Notes: generated by a model not told the origin, from the letters alone. A stretch of 50,482 bases of DNA from an uncultured Phascolarctobacterium sp. (GCF_905212365.1 NZ_CAJMEH010000007.1:1-50482), one strand, 5' to 3'. Shown: positions 1-8,974, counted from the stretch's first letter. Program-made: numbers and translations.

Positions 1-967
1 GAGCCTGCAGAATGTAAACCTTGTTATCGCGTTCGTCGACGCCCCATTCCATATCCATATAGCAGCCGTAGTGAGCTTCGATTTTCTTAGCGCAGGCGGC
101 CAGTTCTTCAATTTGAACGTCGGTCAGCTTCTGCTCGTTCTGCTCGTCCAAGGGTACGCTGACTTCTTCGCAGTCGCCGTCTGCCTTGCGCACCAGCTTA
201 ATATCCTGGGCGTTGACGTTCTTTTCGATAATCTTGCCGGTAGCCTTTTCAATAGTATAGTTATCAGGAGTTACCGTGCCCTGCACTACATATTCGCCCA
301 GGCCCCAGGCGCCTTCGATAAGAATATTCTTGTCGTCGCCGGTAGCTACGTTCACGGTAAACATAACGCCAGCGGCCTTGGAGAATACCATCATCTGCAC
401 TGCGGCGGACAGAGCCACGTCCAGATGGTCAAAGCCCTGCTTTTCACGGTAGTAAACGGCGCGGTCGGTAAAGCAGGAAGCATAGCATTCCTTAACCTTG
501 GCTACGATAGTAGCCGCGCCCTTAACGTTCAAATAAGTATCCTGCTGGCCTGCAAAGCTGGCATCCGGCAGATCCTCGGCGGTAGCGCTGCTGCGCACGG
601 CCACGAAAGGATCGGCTTGACCAACCTTTCTGCCCAGCTCCTCGTAAGCTTCGGCAATCAGATCCTGCAAATCCTGAGGCATTTCCTTATCCAGAATAGC
701 CTGGCGAATTTTAGCGCAGACCTCGCGCAGCTGCGCGCTGTTATCCACGTCCAAGCCGGCAATCAGCTCTTTGATTTCCTCATACAGGCCGGTTTTCTCA
801 AAGAAATATCTGTAAGCGCAGGCAGTCGTTGCAAAGCCATAGGGCACAGGTACGTCAACATGGGACGTCAATTCGCCTAAAGACGAGGATTTGCCGCCGG
901 CAATCGCTACGTCTTTTCTTTCCAACTGATCAAACCACAGCAGAAACGCTTTTTCTTTCTCCATCAT
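1..967 (-). CDS. ppsA: Phosphoenolpyruvate synthase / PEP-utilising dikinase, N-terminal part (runs off the window)
   Basis: The minus strand is open from an ATG at 967 to the window edge, about 322 codons. The translation carries the nucleotide-binding domain of PEP synthases: an early AGGKSSSLGEL-like segment, then VRSSATAEDLPDASFAGQ and later EGAWGLGEYVVQG. PEP synthase converts pyruvate and ATP to PEP, AMP and phosphate, a gluconeogenic step in the cytoplasm. Two ATGs lie in tandem (967 and 964); an AGGAG at 974-978 sits 6 nt before the first, which I chose. The phosphohistidine and PEP-binding domains would lie outside the window. Pyruvate phosphate dikinase is less likely, because the N-terminus lacks the usual PPDK opening. 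Confidence 0.9.
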   Translation of the reverse strand, partial: MMEKEKAFLLWFDQLERKDVAIAGGKSSSLGELTSHVDVPVPYGFATTACAYRYFFEKTGLYEEIKELIAGLDVDNSAQLREVCAKIRQAILDKEMPQDLQDLIAEAYEELGRKVGQADPFVAVRSSATAEDLPDASFAGQQDTYLNVKGAATIVAKVKECYASCFTDRAVYYREKQGFDHLDVALSAAVQMMVFSKAAGVMFTVNVATGDDKNILIEGAWGLGEYVVQGTVTPDNYTIEKATGKIIEKNVNAQDIKLVRKADGDCEEVSVPLDEQNEQKLTDVQIEELAACAKKIEAHYGCYMDMEWGVDERDNKVYILQA

Positions 968-1159
968 TTTTTACTCCTTTGCGATATGCTATACTTTTTA
1001 TTGGGATATTACCTTAATATAGTGTATACTATATCACATTTACACAGCATATTCAAGTACGTTCGCAGATATTTTTCATATTTTTTGAAGCGCTCCGCCA
1101 TTACTCGCGATAGATAGTAAGGACGGCGAAGAAAACGCAGGCGACGCCGCCTTTCCCCT

Positions 1160-1187
1160 TTGCAGGCACGTTAAAGCGTGCTAAAAT
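1160..1187 (+). promoter_or_regulatory. Candidate sigma-A promoter for the small gene at 1223
   Basis: TTGCAG (1160-1165) and TAAAAT (1182-1187) are separated by 16 nt. The spacer contains a GCACG/CGTGC inverted repeat (1166-1181) that could be an operator. Confidence 0.45.
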
Positions 1188-1222
1188 AACAATAAACTAA
1201 TACCATGTCAGGAGGATTACCC

Positions 1223-1438
1223 ATGCTTACATATTACAGACAACCTGCCCCTATGCCTTTTTGGCGCCTGGACGACGGCCACGGCGATTATAACCGCAGC
1301 TATGAACGCAGCGACGACGATTTTGATTACGCCGACTATTCCACCGACCACCGCGACAATAACTTCCGCAATTATGAAAAGAAGCGCCGTAAGACCAATA
1401 AGGAAATTATTGAGGACCTGTTGAAGCGCTGGGACTGA
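1223..1438 (+). CDS. Small acidic/charged protein of unknown function
   Basis: The 71-codon gene starts at the ATG at 1223, preceded by a strong AGGAGG at 1210-1215 with a 7 nt gap; an earlier in-frame ATG at 1205 lies upstream of this site and is unlikely to be used. The protein has a tyrosine/proline-rich start, an Asp/Arg/Tyr-rich low-complexity middle (about residues 15-50) and a basic end with KKRRKTNKEIIEDLLKRW. It has no signal peptide or membrane segment. It is transcribed away from the PEP synthase gene and stands alone. I do not recognise the family; the composition suggests a disordered protein with a short C-terminal helix. Confidence 0.65.
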   Translation: MLTYYRQPAPMPFWRLDDGHGDYNRSYERSDDDFDYADYSTDHRDNNFRNYEKKRRKTNKEIIEDLLKRWD

Positions 1439-1481
1439 TACTTTAACTCTATTTTCACTTCTTCAAATTTCACTCCGATGG

Positions 1482-1691
1482 TCAAACGACAGCAATACTA
1501 TGATTCCCTGAAAGAAGCAGCATAGGATACAAAATCCTTAAGGAAAATGTGTCAACTAATCTTGACAAAATCAATATGTGGCATATACAAAAAAACAGCG
1601 TGTCCAGATTAAAGCTTTTAATGTCAGAAGTATCCACGACTATGGGTACATTATATAATGCCGTTGCCATGGTAGTAAGCTTTTTCATCAT
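1482..1691 (-). CDS. Possible small protein or decayed ORF
   Basis: A 69-codon ORF begins with MMKKLTTMATALYN, has an AGGAGT about 8 nt before its first ATG, and a TATAAT further upstream near 1715. The interior is Leu/Ile/Phe-rich (LFFCICHILILSRL), compatible with one membrane segment. It lies in an AT-rich stretch (1440-2009) with no other gene, which may be a decay zone. The start signals argue for translation, the unusual sequence against it. Confidence 0.25.
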   Translation of the reverse strand: MMKKLTTMATALYNVPIVVDTSDIKSFNLDTLFFCICHILILSRLVDTFSLRILYPMLLLSGNHSIAVV

Positions 1692-1938
1692 TTCAACTCC
1701 TAGTGTTCATCATTATAGTAATTCCTGAGACAATATTTTTTGCTAATGTCCTCTTATTTTTCTGTATATTTTTATTAGTATACATTATTACTTTTTATTT
1801 CATATTATACAGTATTTGTCCCCCTGCATTTTGTTCGTAAAGATATTAGGTTCGTTGCTTGCCTATGCGCCAGTTATGAAACAGCCTACTTTTTTATTTT
1901 TTGGGGGGAAACAAGGGCGTGCAGCTTAATGCAAGCAT

Positions 1939-1979
1939 AAAAAAAATACAGGCCGCATACATTTAACGTATACAGCCTG
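1939..1979 (-). terminator. Intrinsic terminator downstream of pgeF
   Basis: On the minus strand a 12-bp stem (1968-1979 with 1949-1960, two G-U pairs, 7-nt loop) is followed by a run of T. It lies about 75 nt after the pgeF stop and closes the operon. Confidence 0.75.
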
Positions 1980-2055
1980 CGCTGAAAATTTTACTGATTT
2001 TAAGTTAAGCTATTTTATGCGCTGTGCTTCTGCGCCAAGCGCACGGCTATCTGCT

Positions 2056-2871
2056 CTACTTCCCCGTGCGGCACAGGCATACGCCCATGCGGCCCGTATG
2101 CCCCTGCTCCGCTCTGTACGAGCAAAACAGCTGGCTGTTATGCTCCGTGCAGACCTGCGACACGGCAATATGCTGCGGCAGCACACCTGCTTCCAACAAT
2201 ACTGCCCTGTTGTATTCCCACAAATCCAGCATATAATGCCCTGGTTTATCCGGAACAGCGGCAAAAAAGCGCTCATATCCCTGCGCTCTGCCGCGCACAA
2301 AATCATCCACCTCATAGCAGCACGCCCCAATGGAAGGGCCGATAGCCGCCAGAATATCCTGCGGCCTGCTGCCCAGGGCTTCCTGCATAGCTTGCACCGT
2401 TTTGGCAGCAATGCCAGCCACCGTACCGCGCCAGCCTGCATGGGCCAGGCCAATGGCTCCCGTGCGTTTATCCGCCAGCAGTATGGGAACGCAATCCGCA
2501 TAAAACAATAGCAGCGGCACATTGGGCAGCGCCGTCACCAGCGCATCCGTCCCAGTCACCGTATCTGCCAAACTCAAGGCTCCCGCCCCCGCTAAAGCAG
2601 CGTCCACTACAGCCACCTTATCGCCATGTACCTGCTGGCAGGTAGTAAACTTATTGGTGTCCACGTCCAAAGCGGCGGCGAATAAATTCCGGTTACGCAG
2701 TACCTTGGCCGGGTCATCGCCCACATGCAGCGCCAAATTCAGCGTACCGGGAACCAGGTCGCTTTCGCCGTGCAAACGGCAGCTGCAAGCGTTGACGAAG
2801 CCTGCTTCGCTCAACAAAGGAAAGCTGCCAAACCAAATATTCTGTTTCTGGGTAATAATAAAATCCTGCAT
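2056..2871 (-). CDS. pgeF: PgeF/YlmD-type polyphenol oxidase family protein (peptidoglycan editing factor)
   Basis: The protein is 271 residues, as usual for this family (older name DUF152/multicopper polyphenol oxidase). The conserved metal-site motifs are visible: CQQVHG (about residue 78), YADCVPI (about 123), GLAHAGWRGTVAG (about 139) and GPSIGACCYEV (about 177). E. coli YfiH/PgeF is reported to remove wrongly incorporated amino acids from peptidoglycan precursors; other members act on purine nucleosides, so the substrate here is uncertain. Its start is 4 nt after the stop of the radical SAM gene, so the two are cotranscribed, and a terminator follows. Confidence 0.9.
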   Translation of the reverse strand: MQDFIITQKQNIWFGSFPLLSEAGFVNACSCRLHGESDLVPGTLNLALHVGDDPAKVLRNRNLFAAALDVDTNKFTTCQQVHGDKVAVVDAALAGAGALSLADTVTGTDALVTALPNVPLLLFYADCVPILLADKRTGAIGLAHAGWRGTVAGIAAKTVQAMQEALGSRPQDILAAIGPSIGACCYEVDDFVRGRAQGYERFFAAVPDKPGHYMLDLWEYNRAVLLEAGVLPQHIAVSQVCTEHNSQLFCSYRAEQGHTGRMGVCLCRTGK

Positions 2872-2875
2872 AGCT

Positions 2876-4591
2876 CTACTCCCGGCACACGCCGCAGCGG
2901 CGCCGGCCGTCGAAGCACATGGGCGTAAAGCGCCCCTCTGCGCTACGCTCCAGCTCCTTCGCCAAATATTCCATGGTCACGCCCATATCGAGATGCTGCC
3001 AGGGCAAGGGTTGTCCCACCCGCAGTCGGCGTTCCGCTAATTTCTCGGCATCCAAGCCACGCTCTTTAAGCGCAGCCTTAAAGGTGATATTTTCTATATG
3101 AGCCTGGAGCAGCGCCTCGCCAATACGGCGGTCGCCGCGAGCTAATACGGACTGAATTACAGTTTCCTTCAAAGATTCGGTAATCAACTTGATGCGTTTA
3201 TTCTTCTTCAAGCCGTCGTTAAGCAGCTTAAAGCGTTTTTTCAGCGTGCGCACGCTGCACAGCGGCGACCATTGGTAAGGCGTAAAGGGCTTTGGCACAA
3301 AGCCGTTGACGCTGATGACCAGCTCGCCCTTGTTTCCCGCCACGTCCATTTCCTTGCGTATGCGCAGAATCATCTCCACGGTTTCCGCAATATCCTCGTC
3401 CTCCTCACCGGGAAGACCGATCATATAATACAGCTTGATATTGCGCATACCTGCCTCCGCCGCCAGCTCGATAGCGTTATAAACATGTTCTTCTGTAATG
3501 CCCTTATTAATGGCGGCGCCCATTCTTTCGCTGCCTGCCTCCGGCGCTACGGTCATCGTGCGCTGGCCGCTGGCCGCCAAGGCTGCGGCAATCTGCGGCG
3601 TCAGCATATCCGCCCGCATGGAAGCCACGCTGAAAGGAATCTGCCGCTCCACTAAATAAGCGGTTAACTCCGCCATCTGCGGATGGTCGCTGACCGCCGC
3701 GCCCATCAGCCCCACCTTTTTCGTGCGTGCGGGGCGGTTGGCAATATCCCGTAAGATATTTTCCAAGCTGCGGGGACGCGGCTTGCGGAAACAATATCCC
3801 GCCATGCAGAAACGGCAGTGGCGGCCGCAGCCCCGCGCCACCTCCACAATATACATATCCTCAAATTCCGTTCCGCTGGTCACGATAGCAGACGTATGCG
3901 GATAAGCGTCGATATCCCGCACCCACTGCCGGGCAATGGACGCAGGCGCACCGGCCTGCGGCTGCAAACGTACAAACTCGCCCTGCTCATCATACTGCTC
4001 CTTATAAAAAGAAGGCACATACACGCCGGGCAGCGCCGCCAAACGGCGCAGGCGCTCTTGCTTGCCGCTGCCTGCGTAAACCGCGTCTAAAATCCGCTGC
4101 ACCGTTTCCTCGCCCTCGCCGATAACGAAAGCGTCGGCCACAGCGGCCAGCGGCTCCGGATTAAAGGTAGCGCAGGGGCCGCCGATAATCAGCAGCGGCT
4201 CCTTCTCGTTACGCTGCGCCGCCCGCAGCTTAATATTGCCTAAGTCCAGCACTGTCAGCAGATTATCGTAATCCATCTCAAAGGACAGCATGACGAAAAT
4301 AACGGCAAAATCCGCTAAAGGCCGCCCGGTTTCAATGCTCAAAAGAGGGGTGCGGCTCTTGATATGCTCCTCCTGCATACGCTTATCGGGCAAAAAGAAA
4401 CGCTCGCAGGCGCTGTCCCCGCGCGCGTTAATCAACTGATATAAAATATGCATGCCTAAATTAGACATTCCCAAATGATAAACATTAGGATAAACAAAGG
4501 CCACGGGATGGCGCAGCCCAGGCGGATAAGCCTGAGCGCCCCATTCGCCCTCCCTTGCAGCCTGCAAATAATTTTTTATCTTCCAGGACAA
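2876..4591 (-). CDS. TIGR03960-type radical SAM protein with B12-binding-like N-terminal domain
   Basis: The 571-residue protein starts with a Rossmann-like B12-binding domain (GMSNLGMHILYQLIN near residue 41; IIGGPCATFNPEP near 135; VIGEGEE near 156) and continues with a radical SAM barrel whose cluster cysteines are C255, C259 and C262 in GCGRHCRFC. The C-terminus holds a further cysteine-rich CGVC. The family reaction is not known to me; in many Firmicutes the gene has a short partner followed by rplU/rpmA or rng, which is not the case here. Start: TTG at 4591, with TAGGAG overlapping the stop of the upstream phosphotransferase gene (15 nt gap), so translation is likely coupled. Confidence 0.9.
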   Translation of the reverse strand: MSWKIKNYLQAAREGEWGAQAYPPGLRHPVAFVYPNVYHLGMSNLGMHILYQLINARGDSACERFFLPDKRMQEEHIKSRTPLLSIETGRPLADFAVIFVMLSFEMDYDNLLTVLDLGNIKLRAAQRNEKEPLLIIGGPCATFNPEPLAAVADAFVIGEGEETVQRILDAVYAGSGKQERLRRLAALPGVYVPSFYKEQYDEQGEFVRLQPQAGAPASIARQWVRDIDAYPHTSAIVTSGTEFEDMYIVEVARGCGRHCRFCMAGYCFRKPRPRSLENILRDIANRPARTKKVGLMGAAVSDHPQMAELTAYLVERQIPFSVASMRADMLTPQIAAALAASGQRTMTVAPEAGSERMGAAINKGITEEHVYNAIELAAEAGMRNIKLYYMIGLPGEEDEDIAETVEMILRIRKEMDVAGNKGELVISVNGFVPKPFTPYQWSPLCSVRTLKKRFKLLNDGLKKNKRIKLITESLKETVIQSVLARGDRRIGEALLQAHIENITFKAALKERGLDAEKLAERRLRVGQPLPWQHLDMGVTMEYLAKELERSAEGRFTPMCFDGRRRCGVCRE

Positions 4592-4606
4592 AGTATTTTC
4601 TCTCTC

Positions 4607-6076
4607 CTATTTACTAAGCTTCTTTTCGAACATATCGACCACGGTTTTCAGCACCTTCAAGCGGGCGTAATACTTATTGTTGCCCTCCACCACAATCCAG
4701 GGCGCGTAAGATGTATCCGTGCGCACCAGCATCTCGTTGACCGCCTGCTCGTAAGCCTCCCATTTGTCGCGGTTGCGCCAATCCTCGTCCGTAATTTTCC
4801 ACTGCTTCATCGGGTCGTTCTGGCGTTCCGTAAAACGCCGCAGCTGCTCGTCCTTATCGATTTGCAGCCAGAACTTGGCGATGGCAAAGCCATGCTCCGC
4901 CCATTGGGCTTCCATATCCTTGATCTCGTCGTAAGCCCGTTGCCATTCGTGATTCTTAGCAAAGCCCTCGATGCGCTCCACCATTACGCGGCCGTACCAG
5001 GTGCGGTCAAAAATAGCGATATTGCCCGGACGCGGCAGATTCACCCAAAAACGCCATAAATAATGGAACTGCCGTTCCACCGCGTTAGGCGCGGCCACGG
5101 GATTCACGCTGAAGCCCAAGGGGTCCAGCGCGGCGGTCAAACGGCGGATAGCGCCGCCCTTACCGGCAGCATCCCAACCCTCAAAGCAAATCACCGTGGG
5201 AATCTGCGCTTTGAACATTTCTATCTGCAGCTGCTTCAGACGCTTTTGATATTTATCCAGCTTATCCTTATACTCGTCCTTGCCCATCTCTTGCGAAGCG
5301 TTGATCTTACTCAAAACGTCGTAGCTGGCGGCCGGACGCGCGACCGCAGGAACGACGGCAGGCGTATTTACAGCATTTTCAATCGTTTCCACAATGGACG
5401 TAATAATTTCCAGCTCGGCGCTGCGGCGGTCGTCGGCAGCGATCAAATGCCAGGGAGCGTTAGCCTTATCCGTAGCCTCCAGCATTTTCTCATACCGCCC
5501 TAAAAATTCCTCGTAGCGCGAGCTTTCGTCGATAGCTGGACTCACGTCGCGCCAGGCCTTGCCCAGTGTCTTGGAATTTTTGGCGATATTCTGCTTCTGT
5601 TGCTCCGGCGAAATATGCAGAAAATATTTCAGGATAATATAATTATCATCCGTCAGCATTTTTTCAAAATTGTTGATATGGTCAAAGGAAATATTCTGAC
5701 AGCAGCGGCATTGCTCTTCCTTGGGTGAAAGCTCGATAGCGTTCTTTAAATAATACCAGCTGCGATGATATACCGCTATACTGCCCAAAGCCGGCAAATG
5801 CTGCCAGAAAAAGGTAAAAAAGGGCTCGTCGTGCAGCTCCTCGCCCATGCGCACAGTAGAATAAACCTTAAAGCCGCGGGCGTCCATCTGCTGCATCATA
5901 GTGTTAATCATCGTACTGCGGCGTGCTCCGCGCCAGCCCTCAAAAACGATGATGATCGGCTTTTTGGCCTCGCGGGCCAAACGCTGGGCCCGGCCCAGCC
6001 GCTTGCCCAAATCATCCATGATTCTGTTGAACTCTTCCTTCGTCACCTTTTTCTTCAAATCCAGCTTTTCTAACAT
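4607..6076 (-). CDS. pap: Polyphosphate:AMP phosphotransferase (two-domain PPK2, class II)
   Basis: The 489-residue protein holds two fused PPK2 domains. The C-terminal copy has an intact Walker A (GWDAAGKGG, residues 300-308) and the lid/Walker B signature FDRTWYGR near 357. In the N-terminal copy the corresponding loop is GWRGARRST (47-55), which lacks the lysine and is probably structural. Two-domain PPK2 enzymes use polyphosphate to phosphorylate AMP to ADP. The gene is upstream of the radical SAM and pgeF genes in one minus-strand operon, 31 nt after the gene at 6108-6695. Confidence 0.9.
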   Translation of the reverse strand: MLEKLDLKKKVTKEEFNRIMDDLGKRLGRAQRLAREAKKPIIIVFEGWRGARRSTMINTMMQQMDARGFKVYSTVRMGEELHDEPFFTFFWQHLPALGSIAVYHRSWYYLKNAIELSPKEEQCRCCQNISFDHINNFEKMLTDDNYIILKYFLHISPEQQKQNIAKNSKTLGKAWRDVSPAIDESSRYEEFLGRYEKMLEATDKANAPWHLIAADDRRSAELEIITSIVETIENAVNTPAVVPAVARPAASYDVLSKINASQEMGKDEYKDKLDKYQKRLKQLQIEMFKAQIPTVICFEGWDAAGKGGAIRRLTAALDPLGFSVNPVAAPNAVERQFHYLWRFWVNLPRPGNIAIFDRTWYGRVMVERIEGFAKNHEWQRAYDEIKDMEAQWAEHGFAIAKFWLQIDKDEQLRRFTERQNDPMKQWKITDEDWRNRDKWEAYEQAVNEMLVRTDTSYAPWIVVEGNNKYYARLKVLKTVVDMFEKKLSK

Positions 6077-6107
6077 CTTGCATCATCTCCTTAAAGCGTT
6101 TGCGCCT

Positions 6108-6695
6108 TTACAGCTGTTCTTCCGTTCCATAAGGGTTCAGGCTGCGCGGCTTTTCCAACACCTGCGACATAATAAAGCCCTGCACTAAGGCGCTGTGCTT
6201 CAGCTGCAGGCGCGGCTTACGCAGCTCCTCCTGCTTGGCGGCATAGCGTGCGCGAAAGGCTGCGGCCTGAGCGTTAAAGCGTTCTTCGTTATAGCTGTAA
6301 TCCCCCCTGGGGTCGTAATAAACCTTACTCTTATCGTGTGCAAGAGCTTCGTTTTCTTTATGAATGCGTCCCTTATGCTCGTGCGGCGCTTCGTCGTCGC
6401 GGTGTATCCGCTGCCTGTCGCTGCGCAGCGGCTTAGCCTGCTCCTGCGCCGCAGGCGCATCGTCCGTAGTCTTTTTCAAGCGACGCTCAAATTCCGCCGC
6501 CAAATCAGGCTTATCTCCTGCGGCTTGCTGCTGCTGCTCTAGCTCGCCGGTTTCTCCATACTCATCTGCTTCGTATTCATCGTCATATTCCGGTTGCGGC
6601 CGTCGGCTGCCGCCGCGCAGAATCGTCTGCAAAATACCGCGCAGCAAAAGAAAAACCACCAGCACAGGGAAAAACGTTTCTATTAGATCAAACAT
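6108..6695 (-). CDS. Unknown protein with one N-terminal membrane segment and a charged cytoplasmic tail
   Basis: The 195-residue protein has one hydrophobic segment at residues 7-24 (TFFPVLVVFLLLRGILQTIL), then a long hydrophilic, Glu/Gln/Arg/Lys-rich region. The C-terminal 60 residues are helical and more ordered, with HSALVQGFIMSQVLEKPRSL. It sits directly after floA (12 nt) in the nfeD-floA operon. I do not recognise the family. A membrane-anchored partner of flotillin is plausible from context only. Confidence 0.75.
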   Translation of the reverse strand: MFDLIETFFPVLVVFLLLRGILQTILRGGSRRPQPEYDDEYEADEYGETGELEQQQQAAGDKPDLAAEFERRLKKTTDDAPAAQEQAKPLRSDRQRIHRDDEAPHEHKGRIHKENEALAHDKSKVYYDPRGDYSYNEERFNAQAAAFRARYAAKQEELRKPRLQLKHSALVQGFIMSQVLEKPRSLNPYGTEEQL

Positions 6696-6707
6696 GATTC
6701 AACCTCA

Positions 6708-7721
6708 TTATTTACCGTTCTGCTTATCCGCTCCTTCTACAGCGTCCGGGCTTACCTCGGCGATAGTACGGCGCATCTGCGTATCGGCCTGAATATTATT
6801 CAAGCGGTAATAATCCATTACGCCCAGGCGGCCGCTTTCCAAAGCCGCTGCCATAGCAGCGGGAACTTTGGCCTGCGCTTCTACTACCTTCGCCTGCATT
6901 TCCTGAGTATAAGCCTTCATCTCCTGCTCCTTAGCCACAGCCATAGCGCGGCGTTCCTCAGCGCGGGCCTGAGCGATGCGCTTGTCGGCTTCGGCCTGGT
7001 CGGTCATCAAAGCTGCGCCGATGTTGCGGCCTACGTCGACGTCCGCAATATCGATGGACAGAATTTCAAAGGCAGTGCCTGCATCCAGGCCCTTGTTCAA
7101 AACAGTCTTGGAAATATGGTCGGGGTTTTCCAGCACCTTGCTGTGATTGTCGCTGGAGCCTACGTTAGTTACGATACCCTCGCCGACACGGGCAATAATC
7201 GTTGCCTCGCCTGCGCCGCCTACCAAACGGTCAATGTTGGCGCGCACAGTTACGCGAGCCTTTACCTTCAGCTCGATGCCGTCCTTAGCTACGGCGCTGA
7301 CCACCGGCGTTTCAATAACTTCCGGATTAACGCTCATCTGTACTGCTTCCAAAACATTGCGGCCTGCCAAATCGATAGCGCAGCCGCGTTCAAAGCTCAA
7401 ATCTATCTGCGCACGGTGCGCGGCAATCAAAGCGTCGATAACCCTGTCCACATTGCCGCCTGCCAGATAATGCGCTTCCAGCTGGTTAACATTCACGTCC
7501 AGCCCGGCCTTATTGGCTTTAATCAGCGGCAGTACGATCTGCGACGCGGGTACGCGGCGCAGACGCATACCAATAAGATTAAAGATACCCACATTAACGC
7601 CTGCGGCAATAGCACTGATCCACAAGCCAAGAGGTACAAAGTTCAAAAACACCACAACGCCCACGATAACCAGCACAAACATAATGCCGCTTCCAAAAAT
7701 CACATCAAATAACATGTTCAT
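6708..7721 (-). CDS. floA: Flotillin-like protein FloA (YqfA family)
   Basis: The 337-residue protein starts with a hydrophobic hairpin (about residues 8-50), then the PHB/SPFH region with GLDVNVNQLEAHYLAGGNV and FERGCAIDLAGRNV, and ends in an Ala/Glu/Gln-rich coiled coil (about 235-300, QAEADKRIAQARAEERRA). In Bacillus FloA organises membrane microdomains and works with an NfeD protein. The nfeD gene is immediately upstream with 3 nt between them. Start: ATG at 7721 with AAAGGAG upstream. Length and order match the family. Confidence 0.95.
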   Translation of the reverse strand: MNMLFDVIFGSGIMFVLVIVGVVVFLNFVPLGLWISAIAAGVNVGIFNLIGMRLRRVPASQIVLPLIKANKAGLDVNVNQLEAHYLAGGNVDRVIDALIAAHRAQIDLSFERGCAIDLAGRNVLEAVQMSVNPEVIETPVVSAVAKDGIELKVKARVTVRANIDRLVGGAGEATIIARVGEGIVTNVGSSDNHSKVLENPDHISKTVLNKGLDAGTAFEILSIDIADVDVGRNIGAALMTDQAEADKRIAQARAEERRAMAVAKEQEMKAYTQEMQAKVVEAQAKVPAAMAAALESGRLGVMDYYRLNNIQADTQMRRTIAEVSPDAVEGADKQNGK

Positions 7722-7724
7722 AAG

Positions 7725-8198
7725 TCACTCCTTTACCCTATCGACAAAAATCTTGCTGCCCTCTGTTTTTACGATGCGCACCTGCGCGTTTTTAGGAATA
7801 TAGTCTCCCAAGCTGCTCACGTCAAGCCTCTGCCCCTCGACCAACACCGTCCCGGCAGGGCGCAAAGCAGTCAGCGCAACGCCTTGCAGCCCGACAAACG
7901 CCGACAGGTCGCTGCCGCCGGTATATCCCTTGCTATTGCTTTGCTTATCCCACAAAACGAAGGGATTCCATTTGCTTTCACGCGGCAGATACAGGCACAG
8001 GACGGCAATGCCAACAGCCAGCAGCAAATAAAAGCCCAAAATAACGGACAGTGCCGTCATGCCACCGCCCAGCAGATAATAACCGCTCCAGCTCAGGCAC
8101 AGCGTTCCGGCAATACCGAAAATACCGAAGCCCGGAATCAGCAATTCTATAAGCAGAAAAATGACGCCAACCGTCAAAACATAATACTCCATCGCCAT
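7725..8198 (-). CDS. nfeD: Short NfeD-family membrane protein
   Basis: The protein has membrane segments at about residues 5-25, 28-45 and 50-75, and a soluble OB-fold C-terminal domain (about 95-157) with LQGVALTALRPAGTVLVEGQ and a closing GSKIFVDRV, as in NfeD proteins without the protease domain. I chose the ATG at 8198 (about 157 residues), because AGGAGG stands 7 nt before it; the ATG two codons earlier (8204) overlaps that site. It forms a pair with floA. Confidence 0.9.
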   Translation of the reverse strand: MAMEYYVLTVGVIFLLIELLIPGFGIFGIAGTLCLSWSGYYLLGGGMTALSVILGFYLLLAVGIAVLCLYLPRESKWNPFVLWDKQSNSKGYTGGSDLSAFVGLQGVALTALRPAGTVLVEGQRLDVSSLGDYIPKNAQVRIVKTEGSKIFVDRVKE

Positions 8199-8242
8199 AG
8201 GCATACCTCCTTTGATTTAATTTGCTTCTTAATCTTATTCTT

Positions 8243-8251
8243 ATTATACCA
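8243..8251 (-). promoter_or_regulatory. Extended -10 promoter for nfeD-floA
   Basis: The minus strand reads TGG followed by TATAAT (8248-8243), an extended -10; the -35 region is weak. It lies between the yqeY terminator and nfeD. Confidence 0.5.
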
Positions 8252-8269
8252 GAAAACCCGCATAAAAGA

Positions 8270-8308
8270 AAATGAAATAACCGTGCCAACTTGCGTCAAC
8301 ACGGTTAT
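8270..8308 (-). terminator. Intrinsic terminator after yqeY
   Basis: A 9-bp stem (8300-8308 with 8277-8285) is followed on the minus strand by TTTCATTTTC. It separates rpsU-yqeY from nfeD-floA. Confidence 0.65.
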
Positions 8309-8313
8309 CATAA

Positions 8314-8763
8314 TCATTTGAGCAATTCACGAACTATAGCGTTAATGCGCTTTCCATCTGCGCGGCCCTTAGTTTTAGCCATTACAGCCGGCATCACCTT
8401 GCCCATATCCTTGGGGCTGGTAGCGCCGACAGCGGCAATTACTTCGGCTACGATGGCTTTCAGTTCGTCATCACCGAGAGCTTCGGGAAGATATTTCTTT
8501 AAAATAGCAATTTCTTCCTTAGCTTGGGCAACCAATTCTTCGCGTCCGGCTTTCTGGAATTCCTCCAGAGAGTCCTGCCGCATCTTGACCTCTTTCATCA
8601 GGACTGCAAGAACCTCATCGTCAGTGAGCTCCTTTTTGTCGTTGATTTCAGTGTTCTTAATATTAGCACGCACCATGCGGATAACGGATAAGCGCAGCTT
8701 GCCTGCTTCTCTGTCCTTCATGGCCTGCTTCATATCGTTAGTCAATTGGTCCTTTATAGACAT
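8314..8763 (-). CDS. yqeY: GatB/YqeY domain protein
   Basis: The protein is about 149 residues, the normal length. It begins MSIKDQLTNDMKQAMKDRE and carries LRLSVIRMVRAN and the C-terminal signature SPKDMGKVMPAVMAKTKGRADGK, typical of YqeY, which resembles the tail domain of the GatB amidotransferase subunit. A tRNA-related role is presumed but unproven. Start: ATG at 8763 with GGAGG 8 nt upstream, in preference to an upstream in-frame codon at 8778. It follows rpsU by 15 nt, the standard Firmicute order. Confidence 0.93.
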   Translation of the reverse strand: MSIKDQLTNDMKQAMKDREAGKLRLSVIRMVRANIKNTEINDKKELTDDEVLAVLMKEVKMRQDSLEEFQKAGREELVAQAKEEIAILKKYLPEALGDDELKAIVAEVIAAVGATSPKDMGKVMPAVMAKTKGRADGKRINAIVRELLK

Positions 8764-8778
8764 ACAGCCCGCCTCCAA

Positions 8779-8955
8779 TTATCTGGTTTTACGTTTTCTG
8801 GCTGCTTCGGATTTTTTCTTACGGGCAACGCTGGGCTTTTCATAATGCTCGCGTTTTCTTACCTCAGAAAGAATGCCTGCCTTTTGGGTTGCTCTTTTAA
8901 ATCTGCGCAGTGCGCTGTCTAAAGTTTCATTCTTGCCAACTTTAATTTCTGCCAT
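8779..8955 (-). CDS. rpsU: 30S ribosomal protein S21 (bS21)
   Basis: The 58-residue basic protein has the S21 features: MAEIKVGKNETLDSALRRFK at the start and an Arg/Lys-rich tail (KKKSEAARKRKTR). S21 sits near the anti-Shine-Dalgarno region of the small subunit and helps initiation. The ATG at 8955 follows a GGAGGGAGGGAG tract. Transcription comes from a perfect-consensus promoter at 9041-9069, through a leader with two hairpins. Confidence 0.97.
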   Translation of the reverse strand: MAEIKVGKNETLDSALRRFKRATQKAGILSEVRKREHYEKPSVARKKKSEAARKRKTR

Positions 8956-8974
8956 CTGATCTCCCTCCCTCCAC

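Noticed and set aside
71..880. A 269-codon plus-strand ORF over the PEP synthase region
   Set aside because: The minus strand codes a clear PEP synthase with conserved motifs; the plus frame is its shadow.
1081..1200. Possible relation of the GC-rich spacer near 1.1 kb to the palindrome at 40.2 kb
   Set aside because: Only short similarity in composition; the nested pairing of the 40.2 kb element is absent.
2010..2522. Long ORFs on both strands inside pgeF
   Set aside because: They are out of frame with the conserved PgeF motifs and arise from GC-rich codon use.
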